Shown piece after piece: positions 19,375 through 27,680 of a DNA stretch of 64,000 nucleotides (position 1 is its first letter; every line of letters begins with the position of its first letter). The notes beneath the pieces were generated by a model that was not told the DNA's origin, ran no database searches, and saw nothing but the letters and a program-made list of their open reading frames with translations. Where the stretch lies: assembly GCF_012844455.2 (NCBI RefSeq), contig NZ_JABBCQ020000001.1:186001-250000 (forward strand), written 5' to 3'. The stretch comes from Comamonas suwonensis (GTDB lineage Bacteria > Pseudomonadota > Gammaproteobacteria > Burkholderiales > Burkholderiaceae_C). Position numbers and translations under genes: made by a program.

Positions 19375-20499
19375 CTAGGGCTGCAGACGAATCAGCTTGC
19401 CGTCCGGGCCATCCGTCAGCAGGTAAACAAGCCCATCTGCCCCCTGGCGTACATCCCGAATGCGGTCACCCGTCTGGGCGTAGAGCTTGTGCTCGGCCAG
19501 CACCTTACCATCCTTGATCTCCAGCCGCGCAAGGTGGCGCCCCTTGAGCGCGCCTATCAGCAGATTGCCCTTCCAGGCCGCGCCATAGCGCTCGCCGCTC
19601 ACAAAGGCCATGCCGGACGGTGCAATGCTGGGCACCCAGTAGTGCAGCGGCTGCTCCAGCCCTACCTTCTGCGTGCTTTCACCAATCTTGCCGCCGCCGT
19701 ATTCCTCGCCATAGGTAATCACCGGCCAGCCGTAGTTTTTGCCGGGCTGCGGCAGGTTGATCTCATCGCCGCCCTGCGGGCCATGCTCATGCAACCACAG
19801 CTTGCCGTCAGGGGCGAGTGTCAGGCCCTGGCTGTTGCGGTGACCGCGACTGTAGATCTCTGGCAAAGCGTCTTTGCGGGCCACGTACGGGTTGTCTGCA
19901 GGCACGCTGCCGTCCTTGGCAATGCGGATGAGCTTGCCGTGGTGGTTGTCCAGCGTCTGCGCATCGTTGCGGCGCGAATAGCGGTCGCCCAGACTCAGGA
20001 ACAGCGTGCCGTCACGCGCCTCGGCAATGCGGCAGCCAAAGTGGGCGCTGCTTTTGACCTTGGGGCGCTGGCTGAACAGCACTTTCACGTCTTCCAGACT
20101 GCGCTCATCACGGGCCATGCGGGCCGACCCCAGCGCCGTGCTGTTCGTGCCCTTTTCGCTGCCAGGTTCGGCATAGCAAAAATAGATGCGGCGGTTGCTG
20201 GCGAACTGGCTGTCCGCAACCACATCCAGCAAACCGCCCTGCCCGCCAAAGTCTACGGGTGGCAAGCCGCTCAACTCAGACTGCTTTTGGCCCTTGCCAT
20301 CCAGCAGCCAGAGCTTGCCTGCCCGCTCGCTCAGCACAAAGCGCTGGTCGGGCAGCGGGGCAATGGCCCAGCCATTGGCAATACCCGTCGCCAGCACCTC
20401 CTGCCGGGGAACCGTGCCTTGCGCACTGGCGGCCAGCGCCAGCAGGCCGGAGCCCATCAGCGCTGCCAGCCTCAGACGGCGAAATGGTGAGCATGTCAT
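19375..20499 (-). CDS. PQQ-dependent soluble aldose sugar dehydrogenase (YliI/GdhB-like)
   Basis: A six-bladed beta-propeller quinoprotein that oxidises aldoses in the periplasm. About 374 residues, with a signal peptide (FRRLRLAALMGSGLLALAAS, then AQG). Family landmarks are LPDQRFVLSERAGKLWLLD, the catalytic-His region GDRYSRRNDAQTLDNHHGKL, SRGHRNSQGLTL, the EHGPQGGDEINLPQPGKNYG segment and the closing IRDVRQGADGLVYLLTD. ATG 20499 is preferred because it begins at the basic signal-peptide end; ATG 20517 is possible. No PQQ synthesis genes are in the window. Confidence 0.87.
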   Translation of the reverse strand: MTCSPFRRLRLAALMGSGLLALAASAQGTVPRQEVLATGIANGWAIAPLPDQRFVLSERAGKLWLLDGKGQKQSELSGLPPVDFGGQGGLLDVVADSQFASNRRIYFCYAEPGSEKGTNSTALGSARMARDERSLEDVKVLFSQRPKVKSSAHFGCRIAEARDGTLFLSLGDRYSRRNDAQTLDNHHGKLIRIAKDGSVPADNPYVARKDALPEIYSRGHRNSQGLTLAPDGKLWLHEHGPQGGDEINLPQPGKNYGWPVITYGEEYGGGKIGESTQKVGLEQPLHYWVPSIAPSGMAFVSGERYGAAWKGNLLIGALKGRHLARLEIKDGKVLAEHKLYAQTGDRIRDVRQGADGLVYLLTDGPDGKLIRLQP

Positions 20500-20546
20500 C
20501 ACAAGCGGGCCTTCCATGGTGTTTTGCAGACAGTACCATGCAGGTC

Positions 20547-21764
20547 ATGGATACCGCCAACCGCTCTCCCCACGCTAGCCTCGCTAACCCAACTCCAGCC
20601 CCTCATGCTGTCTGGGATTTCGTCATCGTCGGTGCCGGCATGGCCGGCACCTCAACTGCCTGGCAACTGGTTCAGTCGGGCGACGACGCGCCCCCTTCCG
20701 TGCTGGTGCTGGAGCGTGAATCCCAGCCCGGCTATCACACCACCGGCCGCTCCGCCGCGCTGTTTGAAGAGCATTACGGCCCCACCCAAGTGCAGGCCCT
20801 GACCCGCGCCAGCCGCGCCTTCTACGATGCGCCGCCCTCTGGCTTTGCCGAAGCCCCCATCCTCTCGCCACGCGGTGTGCTCTATGTGGGTACGGCCGAA
20901 CAAAAGTCATTGGTCGATGCCGCCTACGCCGAAGCCGCCATCCACTCCCCCAGCACCCGACGCCTGAACGCCGAGCAGCTCAAGGCGCTGGTGCCCGTGC
21001 TGAACACCGAAGTGCTGGTAGACGGTTTTCTGGACAACGGCGCACGCGACATTGACGTGCACGGCCTGCACCAGGGCTACATTCGCGGCCTGCGCCAGCG
21101 CGGCGGCGAGCTGTGGTGCAACGCGGAAGTGCAAGGCATCACCCGCAGCAACGACCTCTGGCACATCTCCCTGCCACAAGGCCGCAGCATTCAGGCCAAA
21201 ACCCTCATCAACGCCGCTGGCGCATGGGCCGATGTGCTGGCCGCCATGGCGGGTGCGGCCCCCATCGGCATTGTTCCCAAGCGCCGCAGCGCCTTCACCT
21301 TCCCCGCCCCGCAAGGCATGGACGCCACGCACTGGCCCGCCATCATCAGCGCCGATGAAAACTGGTACATCAAGCCGGATGCAGGCCAACTGCTGGGCTC
21401 GCCCGCCAATGCCGACCCCGTAGCCCCTCACGATGTGGTGCCTGAGGAGCTGGACATAGCCACCGGCATTTATCACATCGAAGAAGCCACGACGCTGCAA
21501 ATTCGCCGCCCATCGCACACCTGGGCAGGGCTGCGCTCGTTCGTTGCAGATGGCGAACTGGTGATTGGCTGGGATGCATCGCCCACGCCTGTCGCGGGCT
21601 TCTTCTGGGTGGCTGCGCAGGGCGGCTACGGCATCCAGAGCGCCGCAGGCTACAGCTTGCTGGCCCGCAACTTGCTGCTAGGCGAGGCAGTGGACGCTTT
21701 GCTGGCAAGGCAAGGCGTTCAGACCGAGCGGCTCTCGCCCCATCGCTGCCAGCAGCCCGACTAG
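20547..21764 (+). CDS. FAD-dependent oxidoreductase (DAO family, D-amino-acid dehydrogenase-like)
   Basis: About 405 residues. An N-terminal FAD-binding motif, FVIVGAGMAGTSTAWQL, is followed by ERESQPGYHTTGRSAALFEE, which resembles D-arginine dehydrogenase and related DAO enzymes of Pseudomonas and Comamonadaceae. A C-terminal GFFWVAAQGGYGIQSAAGYS segment closes the FAD site. It probably oxidises a D-amino or related imino substrate, but the side-chain specificity is not readable. ATG 20547 is my choice; ATG 20538 is three codons earlier and neither has a strong ribosome-binding site. Confidence 0.82.
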   Translation: MDTANRSPHASLANPTPAPHAVWDFVIVGAGMAGTSTAWQLVQSGDDAPPSVLVLERESQPGYHTTGRSAALFEEHYGPTQVQALTRASRAFYDAPPSGFAEAPILSPRGVLYVGTAEQKSLVDAAYAEAAIHSPSTRRLNAEQLKALVPVLNTEVLVDGFLDNGARDIDVHGLHQGYIRGLRQRGGELWCNAEVQGITRSNDLWHISLPQGRSIQAKTLINAAGAWADVLAAMAGAAPIGIVPKRRSAFTFPAPQGMDATHWPAIISADENWYIKPDAGQLLGSPANADPVAPHDVVPEELDIATGIYHIEEATTLQIRRPSHTWAGLRSFVADGELVIGWDASPTPVAGFFWVAAQGGYGIQSAAGYSLLARNLLLGEAVDALLARQGVQTERLSPHRCQQPD

Positions 21765-21782
21765 AACCCTCCTCTCAAAAGA

Positions 21783-21862
21783 AAAGCGGCTTGCGCTTGA
21801 TTGGAAATAGTTTCAGATAGAAAACCCTCTGAAATGCATGACCAACCGGCGCAAGCCGCTTT
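21783..21862. terminator. Nested inverted repeats between convergent genes
   Basis: The outer arms AAAGCGGCTTGCGC (21783-21796) and GCGCAAGCCGCTTT (21849-21862) are perfect complements. Inside them TTTCAGA and TCTGAAA form a second 7-bp stem. The position after two convergent genes suggests a shared transcription end, and the outer arm motif recurs after the other Bug gene near 38981. Confidence 0.6.
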
Positions 21863-21912
21863 GATTTTTGTAGCTACACCTGACTATTCACAGGGGTGTA
21901 GCGCACCAACCA

Positions 21913-22902
21913 TCAGTTCTCGATTTTGGCGAACTGAACAATCTTGGTGTACTTGGCAATTTCGGCATGGATGTACTTGCCAGCGTCCACCTTGGGATCG
22001 GCCACCACGTTGCCGGTTTCTTCCATCTTCTTGCGGAACTCGGGCGAAGCCAGGGTTTCGTCCAGCGCCTTCTTGAGCTTGGCGGCGATCGGGGCGGGTA
22101 AGCCCTTGGGTGCCATCATGGCGAACCAGACATTGATGTCCACGTTCTTGTACTGGGGCAGCTCGGACAGGGCCGGAATATCAGGGGTGATGGCCGAGCG
22201 CTTGGCTTCGGTCGTACCCAGGGCGATGACCTTGCCGGCCTTGATCTGGGGCAAGCCACTGGAGAGCACGAACATGCCGAATTCGATGTTGTTGCCCACC
22301 AGATCCGTGGTCAGCGGTGCCACACCCTTGTAGGGCACATGCATCATCTGCAGCTTGCCCTGCTCCTTGATCATTTCACCGGCCAGGTGCAGGGCTGTGC
22401 CCACACCGGAGCTGCCGTAGCTGAACTTCTCGGGGTTCTTGCTGACCAGGGCGGTGAACTCGGCGGCATTCTTCACGCCGGCCTTGGGCGATGCCACCAG
22501 CACCATGGGTTGCGAGCCGACCATGCCGATGGGCGTGAAATCGCCAATGTTGTACTTCACGGCCTTGTTGATCAGCTTGGCAATGGCCAGCTCGTTATTG
22601 GCGCCCACCAGGATGGTGTAGCCGTCGGCAGGAGCCTTGGAGACTTTCTGCGCACCGATAACGCCACCGGCGCCGCCCAGGTTCTCGACCACCACGGGCT
22701 GGCCCAGGCGCGAAGCCAGGCCATCGGCCACAAAACGGCCCACCAGGTCGGTGCTGCCACCTGCCGGGTAGCCCACCACCATGGTGATGGCGCGGCTGGG
22801 GTAGTTGTCAGCCGCAGCGGCGGTACCGGTCAGGCCCACAGTAGCGGCTATCAAGAAAGCTGCGGACAAAGCAGTACGGCGCATCATGTTTGTGTTTTGC
22901 AT
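21913..22902 (-). CDS. Bug-family (TctC) periplasmic solute-binding protein
   Basis: A 329-residue receptor of the tripartite tricarboxylate transporter group. Such proteins bind carboxylates or other small solutes in the periplasm, and most genomes of this family hold many orphan copies. The signal peptide (RRTALSAAFLIAATVGLTGT, then AAAADNYPSR) precedes the family motifs ITMVVGYPAGGSTDLVGR and VVVENLGGAGGVIGA. I chose ATG 22902 rather than 23013 because it places the signal peptide at the N-terminus. A LysR gene lies 225 bp upstream on the same strand and may control it. No TctA or TctB is nearby. Confidence 0.9.
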   Translation of the reverse strand: MQNTNMMRRTALSAAFLIAATVGLTGTAAAADNYPSRAITMVVGYPAGGSTDLVGRFVADGLASRLGQPVVVENLGGAGGVIGAQKVSKAPADGYTILVGANNELAIAKLINKAVKYNIGDFTPIGMVGSQPMVLVASPKAGVKNAAEFTALVSKNPEKFSYGSSGVGTALHLAGEMIKEQGKLQMMHVPYKGVAPLTTDLVGNNIEFGMFVLSSGLPQIKAGKVIALGTTEAKRSAITPDIPALSELPQYKNVDINVWFAMMAPKGLPAPIAAKLKKALDETLASPEFRKKMEETGNVVADPKVDAGKYIHAEIAKYTKIVQFAKIEN

Positions 22903-23127
22903 GGATCTATTCCAAATCTGTATGACGTCGATTGTGCGAAAAGCAGCAAAAACATTTGGTGCCGATCCGGCACATAGCCGTGCTATTTCAGCACGCAGCA
23001 GATTCAAGAGCATTATTCCACTCGACGGCCCGATTGCAATCCGTGTTCAGCCGCTACCAAACACCACCCGGTACACCAAAAAAGTGAGCACTTGCGCATT
23101 AAATCGAGACAGTTGCCCGGCAACCAC

Positions 23128-24036
23128 CTAGGGTTTGGTGATATCTGCCCAGAACTGCTCAGCCGCTACGCCCAGGTGGCGTTTGGGCCGGTAAAGACGG
23201 ATGTCGAAGTGCACGTCCAGACTATTGTCACCGGCGACCGCAAGCCGCCCTGCCTGACAGTCGCCGCGCACCATGAACCAGGGCATCCAGGCCACGCCCA
23301 GGCCCTTGAGCACGTATTCGTAATTAGCGTCGGCCGAATCGCAGTCAATGCAGCGACGCAGGCGCGGTGCCAGCGGGTGCTGCGTCAGGTGGTCTTCCAC
23401 CAACCGCCCCAGCGCCATGTGATGGGAAAAGGCCAGGTAGGGAACCGGCGGTGCCCCCGGGTGTGCGGCCTGGCTCAGATCATGTATCGGGCGGCCATGG
23501 GCATCGGCCTTGGCCACGGGGACCAGCTTGTCGTGGGCCACCGTCAAGTGGCTGAACTGGCGGCCATCGAGCCGCACGGCAATGGCGGCGTGGTGATAGA
23601 GCAGGGAAAAACTCACCTCGCCACGCTGCAGCATGACCACGGTTTCCTCGAGCGTACGGGTGACGATGCGCATCTCCGCGCTTTGCAACACGCTGCTGTA
23701 GCGCGCCAGCCAGTCGGCAACGATGGTGCGCGCCAGCGTGCGGCCCGTGGCCAGGGTAATGATGTGGGCCTGGCGGCCCGCCACGGCCTGCAGCTCGTCA
23801 TGGGACTGGGCCAGCGTGCGCACCAACTGCTCAGCCGTGTCTTTAAAAGCCTCGCCTGCAGGCGTCAGGCGTACCGGCCCGCTGCCGGGCTCGATCAGCG
23901 CCGTGCCTGCCCAGGCTTCAAGCGCACGAATGCGCCGACCAAAGGCGGGGTGGGTGACATGGCGCAGCTCTGCCGCACGGGTAAAGCTGCGCTCCTGGGC
24001 AAGGAGCAGAAAGTCTTCCAGCCATTTGCTTTGCAT
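23128..24036 (-). CDS. LysR-family transcriptional regulator
   Basis: The 302-residue protein has an N-terminal winged helix-turn-helix (WLEDFLLLAQERSFTRAAE, then RRIRALEAWAGTALIEP) and a C-terminal effector-binding domain. It is read in the same direction as the Bug receptor gene that follows, unlike the usual divergent arrangement, so control of the receptor is plausible but unproven. It lies 20 bp after pyrF in the same direction, so it may be read from the pyrF transcript. Confidence 0.9.
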   Translation of the reverse strand: MQSKWLEDFLLLAQERSFTRAAELRHVTHPAFGRRIRALEAWAGTALIEPGSGPVRLTPAGEAFKDTAEQLVRTLAQSHDELQAVAGRQAHIITLATGRTLARTIVADWLARYSSVLQSAEMRIVTRTLEETVVMLQRGEVSFSLLYHHAAIAVRLDGRQFSHLTVAHDKLVPVAKADAHGRPIHDLSQAAHPGAPPVPYLAFSHHMALGRLVEDHLTQHPLAPRLRRCIDCDSADANYEYVLKGLGVAWMPWFMVRGDCQAGRLAVAGDNSLDVHFDIRLYRPKRHLGVAAEQFWADITKP

Positions 24037-24056
24037 GGCCAGAATCCGATCCTGGC

Positions 24057-24884
24057 TTAGCCGCGTGCTGCAGCCTGCAGCGTGGCGCGGGTGGCGATCG
24101 CGGCTTCGCGCGCGGCCTGTGCAAAGTCATCGCCCTGACCCGCGTAAAGAATCGCGCGCGAGGAGTTGATGATGATGGGACCGCCGCCAATCCGGGCTGC
24201 CTTGACGGTGGCCACGGCATCGCCGCCCTGTGCGCCCACGCCGGGAATCAGCAAGGGCATCGTGGGAGCCACGGCGCGCACGCGCTCAATCTCGTTGGGA
24301 CGGGTTGCGCCCACCACCAGACCCAACTGGCCGTTGGTGTTCCACGGGCCCTGGGCCAGCTTGGCCACATGCTCAAACATGGCAGGGTTACCGGGCACGT
24401 CAGCCAGGTGCTGCGCCTGCAGATCATCCCCGCCGGGGTTGGAGGTGCGGCACAGCAGGAAGGCACCCTTGCCCTCGTACTTGAGGTAGGGCGTGATGGA
24501 GTCAAAGCCCATGAAGGGTGACAGGGTCACGGCATCGGCACCGTAGCGCTCGAAGGCTTCTTTGGCGTACTGCTCGGCGGTAGAGCCGATATCGCCACGC
24601 TTGGCATCCAGAATCACGGGCACATGGGGTGCCACGCGGCGCATATGTTCCATCAGCTTTTCCAGCTGATCTTCGGCGCGGTGAGCGGCGAAGTAGGCAA
24701 TCTGGGGCTTGAAGCTATTCACCAGATCGTGAGTGGCATCGACGATGGCTGCACAGAAGTCGTAAATCTTGGACGCATCGCCCTTCATGGCGCCAGGAAA
24801 GCGGCTGGGTTCAGGGTCCAGACCCACGCACAGCATGGAGTCATTGCGCGTGGACGCGTCGCGCAGCATGTCGAGAAAATTCAT
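24057..24884 (-). CDS. pyrF: Orotidine 5'-phosphate decarboxylase (type 2)
   Basis: The last step of UMP synthesis: decarboxylation of OMP in the cytoplasm. The 275-residue product is the longer type-2 PyrF. Visible are [14 protein letters not shown] near the N-terminus, the catalytic Lys/Asp motif [20 protein letters not shown], and [10 protein letters not shown] with IINSSRAI near the end. ATG 24884 fits the family start ([11 protein letters not shown]); an ATG at 24965 would add 27 residues without similarity. Confidence 0.95.
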   Translation of the reverse strand: MNFLDMLRDASTRNDSMLCVGLDPEPSRFPGAMKGDASKIYDFCAAIVDATHDLVNSFKPQIAYFAAHRAEDQLEKLMEHMRRVAPHVPVILDAKRGDIGSTAEQYAKEAFERYGADAVTLSPFMGFDSITPYLKYEGKGAFLLCRTSNPGGDDLQAQHLADVPGNPAMFEHVAKLAQGPWNTNGQLGLVVGATRPNEIERVRAVAPTMPLLIPGVGAQGGDAVATVKAARIGGGPIIINSSRAILYAGQGDDFAQAAREAAIATRATLQAAARG

Positions 24885-24970
24885 AAAGGGAGATTTTAAT
24901 TGCTCCCCTCTTCCAAGCCCCGCTGCAGGTCTTGCGCCAAGCCGCAAAACAGACGCACATACCAACTCAG

Positions 24971-25060
24971 TGACACCGAGGAAGCGCCGCAGCGCACCGG
25001 CGGTGTCGTCCTCTCCCGCGAAGCGAGTGAGGGAGAAGCGGCGCAGTCGCTCAAGGGGAG
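24971..25060. repeat. Compound hairpin repeat, copy A
   Basis: TGACACCGAGGAAGCGCCG...CGGTGTCGTC, then CTCTCCC...GGGAGAAG, then GCGGCGCAGTCGCTCAAGGGG: a divergent member of the repeat described at 33684, 39939 and 40950. It lies between pyrF and the EamA gene, which point away from each other. This copy sits upstream of starts, not after a stop. Confidence 0.6.
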
Positions 25061-25091
25061 AAGATCATTCCGGGGGGAGATAATCCAGCCC

Positions 25092-25973
25092 ATGCCTTCG
25101 TTCACGCCCAAACAGCTCATTCTTCTTGTTCTTCTCACCATCGTCTGGGGCCTGAACTGGCCCGTGATGAAGCTGGGCGTGCAGCACTTTCCCCCGCTGT
25201 CGTTCCGCATGGTCAGCATGTGGATCGGCCTGCCAATTCTGGCCATCTTTGTTGCCAGCAAAGGTCTGCCCCTGACCATTCCGCGCAGCTACTGGGGACA
25301 GCTGGCCAAGCTCACCCTCTTCAACATGGTGCTCTGGCACTGCCTGATCATCATCGCCATCCCCACGCTCTCCAGCGGTCGCGCGGCGATTCTGGGCTAC
25401 ACCATGCCCATCTTTTCGGCCGTCTTCGGCAGCCTATTCTTCAAGGACAAACTCGGCCCGCGTGCCTGGGCGGGCGTGGGCGCTGCTTTTTTAGGCGTTT
25501 TGCTACTGCTGTGGCATGAAGTGGGCGCTTTAGGCAGCAAGCCCCTGGGCGTGATGCTGATGCTGATTGCCGCGGCTGGTTGGGCCTGGGGCACGCAACT
25601 GCTGCGCCGTACCGAAGCGCCCGTGCCGCTGATGACGCTGTCGCTGTGGATGGTGGCCATCACCACCGTGGTGCTGACCGTACTGGCCTTTACCTTTGAG
25701 CGAAAACAATGGCACGCCCCCGACCAGACCGCGATGGCTGCTATCGCTTTTAATGGCGTTCTGGTGCTGGGCTTTGCCCAGGCCGTCTGGTTTTACCTGG
25801 CGCGCAGCCTGCCGCCCGTGGCCTCCACGCTCAGCGTGATGATGATTCCGGTGCTGGGCGTCTTTGTCGGTGCCTGGTGGCTGGGCGAAGTGCTGCACTG
25901 GCAGGACTGGACGGCCGTGTGCCTGATGGTGGTGGCGATTGCTTCGGTACTGTGGCCTAGCAAGAAGGCTTGA
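25092..25973 (+). CDS. EamA/DMT-family transporter
   Basis: A 293-residue inner-membrane protein with ten hydrophobic segments arranged as two EamA repeats. The N-terminus carries the family phrase LILLVLLTIVWGLNWPVMKL and the second half PVPLMTLSLWMV. It probably exports a metabolite or amino acid; substrate unknown. ATG 25092 (MPSFTPKQ) is the natural start; the 64 codons before it in the same frame lie in repeat DNA. Confidence 0.85.
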   Translation: MPSFTPKQLILLVLLTIVWGLNWPVMKLGVQHFPPLSFRMVSMWIGLPILAIFVASKGLPLTIPRSYWGQLAKLTLFNMVLWHCLIIIAIPTLSSGRAAILGYTMPIFSAVFGSLFFKDKLGPRAWAGVGAAFLGVLLLLWHEVGALGSKPLGVMLMLIAAAGWAWGTQLLRRTEAPVPLMTLSLWMVAITTVVLTVLAFTFERKQWHAPDQTAMAAIAFNGVLVLGFAQAVWFYLARSLPPVASTLSVMMIPVLGVFVGAWWLGEVLHWQDWTAVCLMVVAIASVLWPSKKA

Positions 25974-26040
25974 GGTGTTTTGCGGCTCTTTCGCTTATGT
26001 ATCAAGCGTGAGAAGCTATCAAAACCGCATCTCCTTTTCG

Positions 26041-26250
26041 CCAGCGACAGAGGCCAGGTCTCGCCCCGGCTGGCGACTCACTTTCTTACTCGTGCAAGAA
26101 AGTAAGCAAAGAACACAAACCCGACTGTCCGCGTCCCTGCGCTACGTTTCACTTCGCTACGGGCAAACCTGCGTCACGCCATTCAGTCTGCGGTGCGGCA
26201 AAACTCACTGCGCGCCAAGGCGCTCCGTTCAAACACGTTGCCGCAAGTCA
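26041..26250 (-). repeat. Long intergenic repeat, left arm
   Basis: This arm is inverted relative to the one at 26501-26720. It contains a perfect hairpin ACTTTCTT (26080-26087) / AAGAAAGT (26096-26103) and, at about 26199-26243, a stretch whose reverse complement matches CGGCAACGTGTTTGAGCGAA in the right arm with a few differences. Confidence 0.6.
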
Positions 26251-26500
26251 GATGTCGAGGCAACGCTGTCCTGCGGCAGCGTTGCCCGCAGCCTGAACCG
26301 CGTGCCACAGGCGCTGACACACGGGTGGATGCGGGAGCGGACGGCCTGAGAGATTCGTGACGAAATAGGCCTCTAGTCCTTATCTAGCGCTCGGTAGCAG
26401 CTATTAGTTTTTAAAAGAAGCTATCTGCTTCCCGCATCGCCTTTTTGCCCACGCCTGCGACGGCAAGTTCTTGGGGCTGGCAGTTGCACCGCAAAGTGCA

Positions 26501-26720
26501 GCTGCATCGTCATCACTTTTACGGCAACGTGTTTGAGCGAAGCGCTGCAAGCGCGCAGCGAGTTTTGCCGTACAACCACAAGAGGTTGACGACGCAGGCC
26601 GCCCGCAGCGAAGCGGAGGGTCGTGGGCAGCAGGGGCCGGCTCTTTGCCTACTTTCTGGCAGCAGAAAGTAGGCCGGCATGGCGGGACGAGACCCGCCCT
26701 CAGTCCTTGGCAAAAGCATG
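26501..26720 (+). repeat. Long intergenic repeat, right arm
   Basis: The counterpart of the left arm. It has CGGCAACGTGTTTGAGCG near 26522, GCGCAGCGAGTTTTGCCG, and a perfect 10-bp hairpin CTACTTTCTG (26649-26658) / CAGAAAGTAG (26663-26672) with a GCAG loop. The pair could form a large cruciform or be the two ends of an eroded mobile element. Confidence 0.6.
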
Positions 26721-26844
26721 TCGTCAAAGCAAACAACGATCAAAATCAGCCTCTAACCTAGTCCCATCAAGCGCAAGAAGCTATCAAAACAAAAGCGCAC
26801 TGCGTTGCCACAGTGCGCTTGTTTGCATTCCGAACTGCCAGTGT

Positions 26845-27534
26845 TTAGGCCACAGCTTCCTGCTTGGCTCCGCGGGCCTGCATGAACTTGCCCAGACCAA
26901 CCACCAGCACAGCACCGGCGGCAGCCGCCACGTAATGCAGCCAGGGGTGAGCCATGGTGTAGCCGTGCAGCAGGTTGTCGTTGACGATGGTTTCACCGCC
27001 CACCCAGCCGATCAGCGCTGCACCCAGCGTGATGATGACGGGGAAGCGTTCCATCAGCTTGATCATCAGCGTGGAGCCAAAAACCACCAGCGGGATGGAA
27101 ATGGCCAGGCCCAGGATCAGCAGAACCATATTGCCCTGCGCAGTGGCGGCCACGGCGATCACGTTGTCCAGGCTCATCACCAGGTCGGCGATCAGGATGG
27201 TGCGAATGGCGACCATCATCGAGCCATTGCCCTTGGATTCGCCGTCGCCGTCTTCTTCGCCCGTCAGCAGCTGGTAGCCGATCCACAGCAGCAGCACACC
27301 GCCGATAACCTGCAGGAAGGAAAGCTCCAGCAGCTTGGCGGCCACCACTGTCAGCACAATGCGCAGCACCACGGCGGCACCAGAGCCAAACATGATGGCT
27401 TTTTTCTGCTGTTCAGGGGGGAGTGAGCGTGCGGCAAGCGCAATCACGACGGCGTTGTCGCCAGAGAGGATGATGTTGATCCAGATGATCTTCACCAGAC
27501 CGATCCAGAAATCGGCGCTATTGAGAAATTCCAT
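26845..27534 (-). CDS. TerC-family membrane protein
   Basis: A 229-residue integral membrane protein with about seven hydrophobic segments. It has the TerC hallmarks LSGDNAVVIALAARSLP and ADLVMSLDNVIAVA, whose acidic residues within membrane helices are linked to metal-ion (manganese, calcium) handling in the family. GTGGAG precedes ATG 27534; an ATG at 27546 would add four residues. The upstream leader carries two stem-loops (27559-27585 and 27629-27669). I could not match the leader to the manganese riboswitch that precedes some TerC genes. Confidence 0.9.
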   Translation of the reverse strand: MEFLNSADFWIGLVKIIWINIILSGDNAVVIALAARSLPPEQQKKAIMFGSGAAVVLRIVLTVVAAKLLELSFLQVIGGVLLLWIGYQLLTGEEDGDGESKGNGSMMVAIRTILIADLVMSLDNVIAVAATAQGNMVLLILGLAISIPLVVFGSTLMIKLMERFPVIITLGAALIGWVGGETIVNDNLLHGYTMAHPWLHYVAAAAGAVLVVGLGKFMQARGAKQEAVA

Positions 27535-27558
27535 TTGTAACTCCACTGTTTTGAATAT

Positions 27559-27585
27559 GAAAGCGCCGCTTGAGGCGGCGCTTTC
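27559..27585 (-). terminator. GC-rich stem-loop between sucD and the TerC gene
   Basis: GAAAGCGCCGC and GCGGCGCTTTC form a perfect 11-bp stem with a TTGAG loop, 25 bp before the TerC start on the - strand. It may end the sucCD transcript or shape the TerC leader; the T run is better on the + side (TTTCTTTT). Confidence 0.5.
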
Positions 27586-27628
27586 TTTTAAGAGTGGAGG
27601 CAGTTTAGGGGCCTGAGCCCACTTTGCC

Positions 27629-27669
27629 AGTTCGTAATACTGCGTAAATTCAACGCAGCATTACGAACT
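27629..27669 (-). other. 17-bp stem-loop just after sucD
   Basis: Arms 27629-27645 and 27653-27669 pair over 17 positions around a 7-base loop. The single imperfect position is A-C on the + strand but a G-U wobble in the - strand RNA, which suggests the fold is kept in the RNA that reads out of sucD. It begins 12 bp after the sucD stop. Confidence 0.6.
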
Positions 27670-27680
27670 CTGCACAGGGC

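Larger units (their letters stand above)
25974..26844. other. 870-bp non-coding region built of repeats
   Basis: No convincing gene. It carries three short copies of the AGCTATC-type repeat (about 25985-26022, 26380-26430 and 26760-26800) and two long, related segments in opposite orientation (26041-26250 and 26501-26720). Short reading frames across it are biased by the repeats and share no protein family I recognise. Confidence 0.6.

Noticed and set aside
25974-26844. Short frames that could suggest small proteins
   Set aside because: They follow the repeat arms, have no ribosome-binding sites and encode Arg/Cys/Ser-rich sequence without family likeness.
27535-27680. A manganese riboswitch (yybP-ykoY type) before the TerC gene
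   Set aside because: The context is right and two stems are present, but I could not find the conserved core sequences of that riboswitch.
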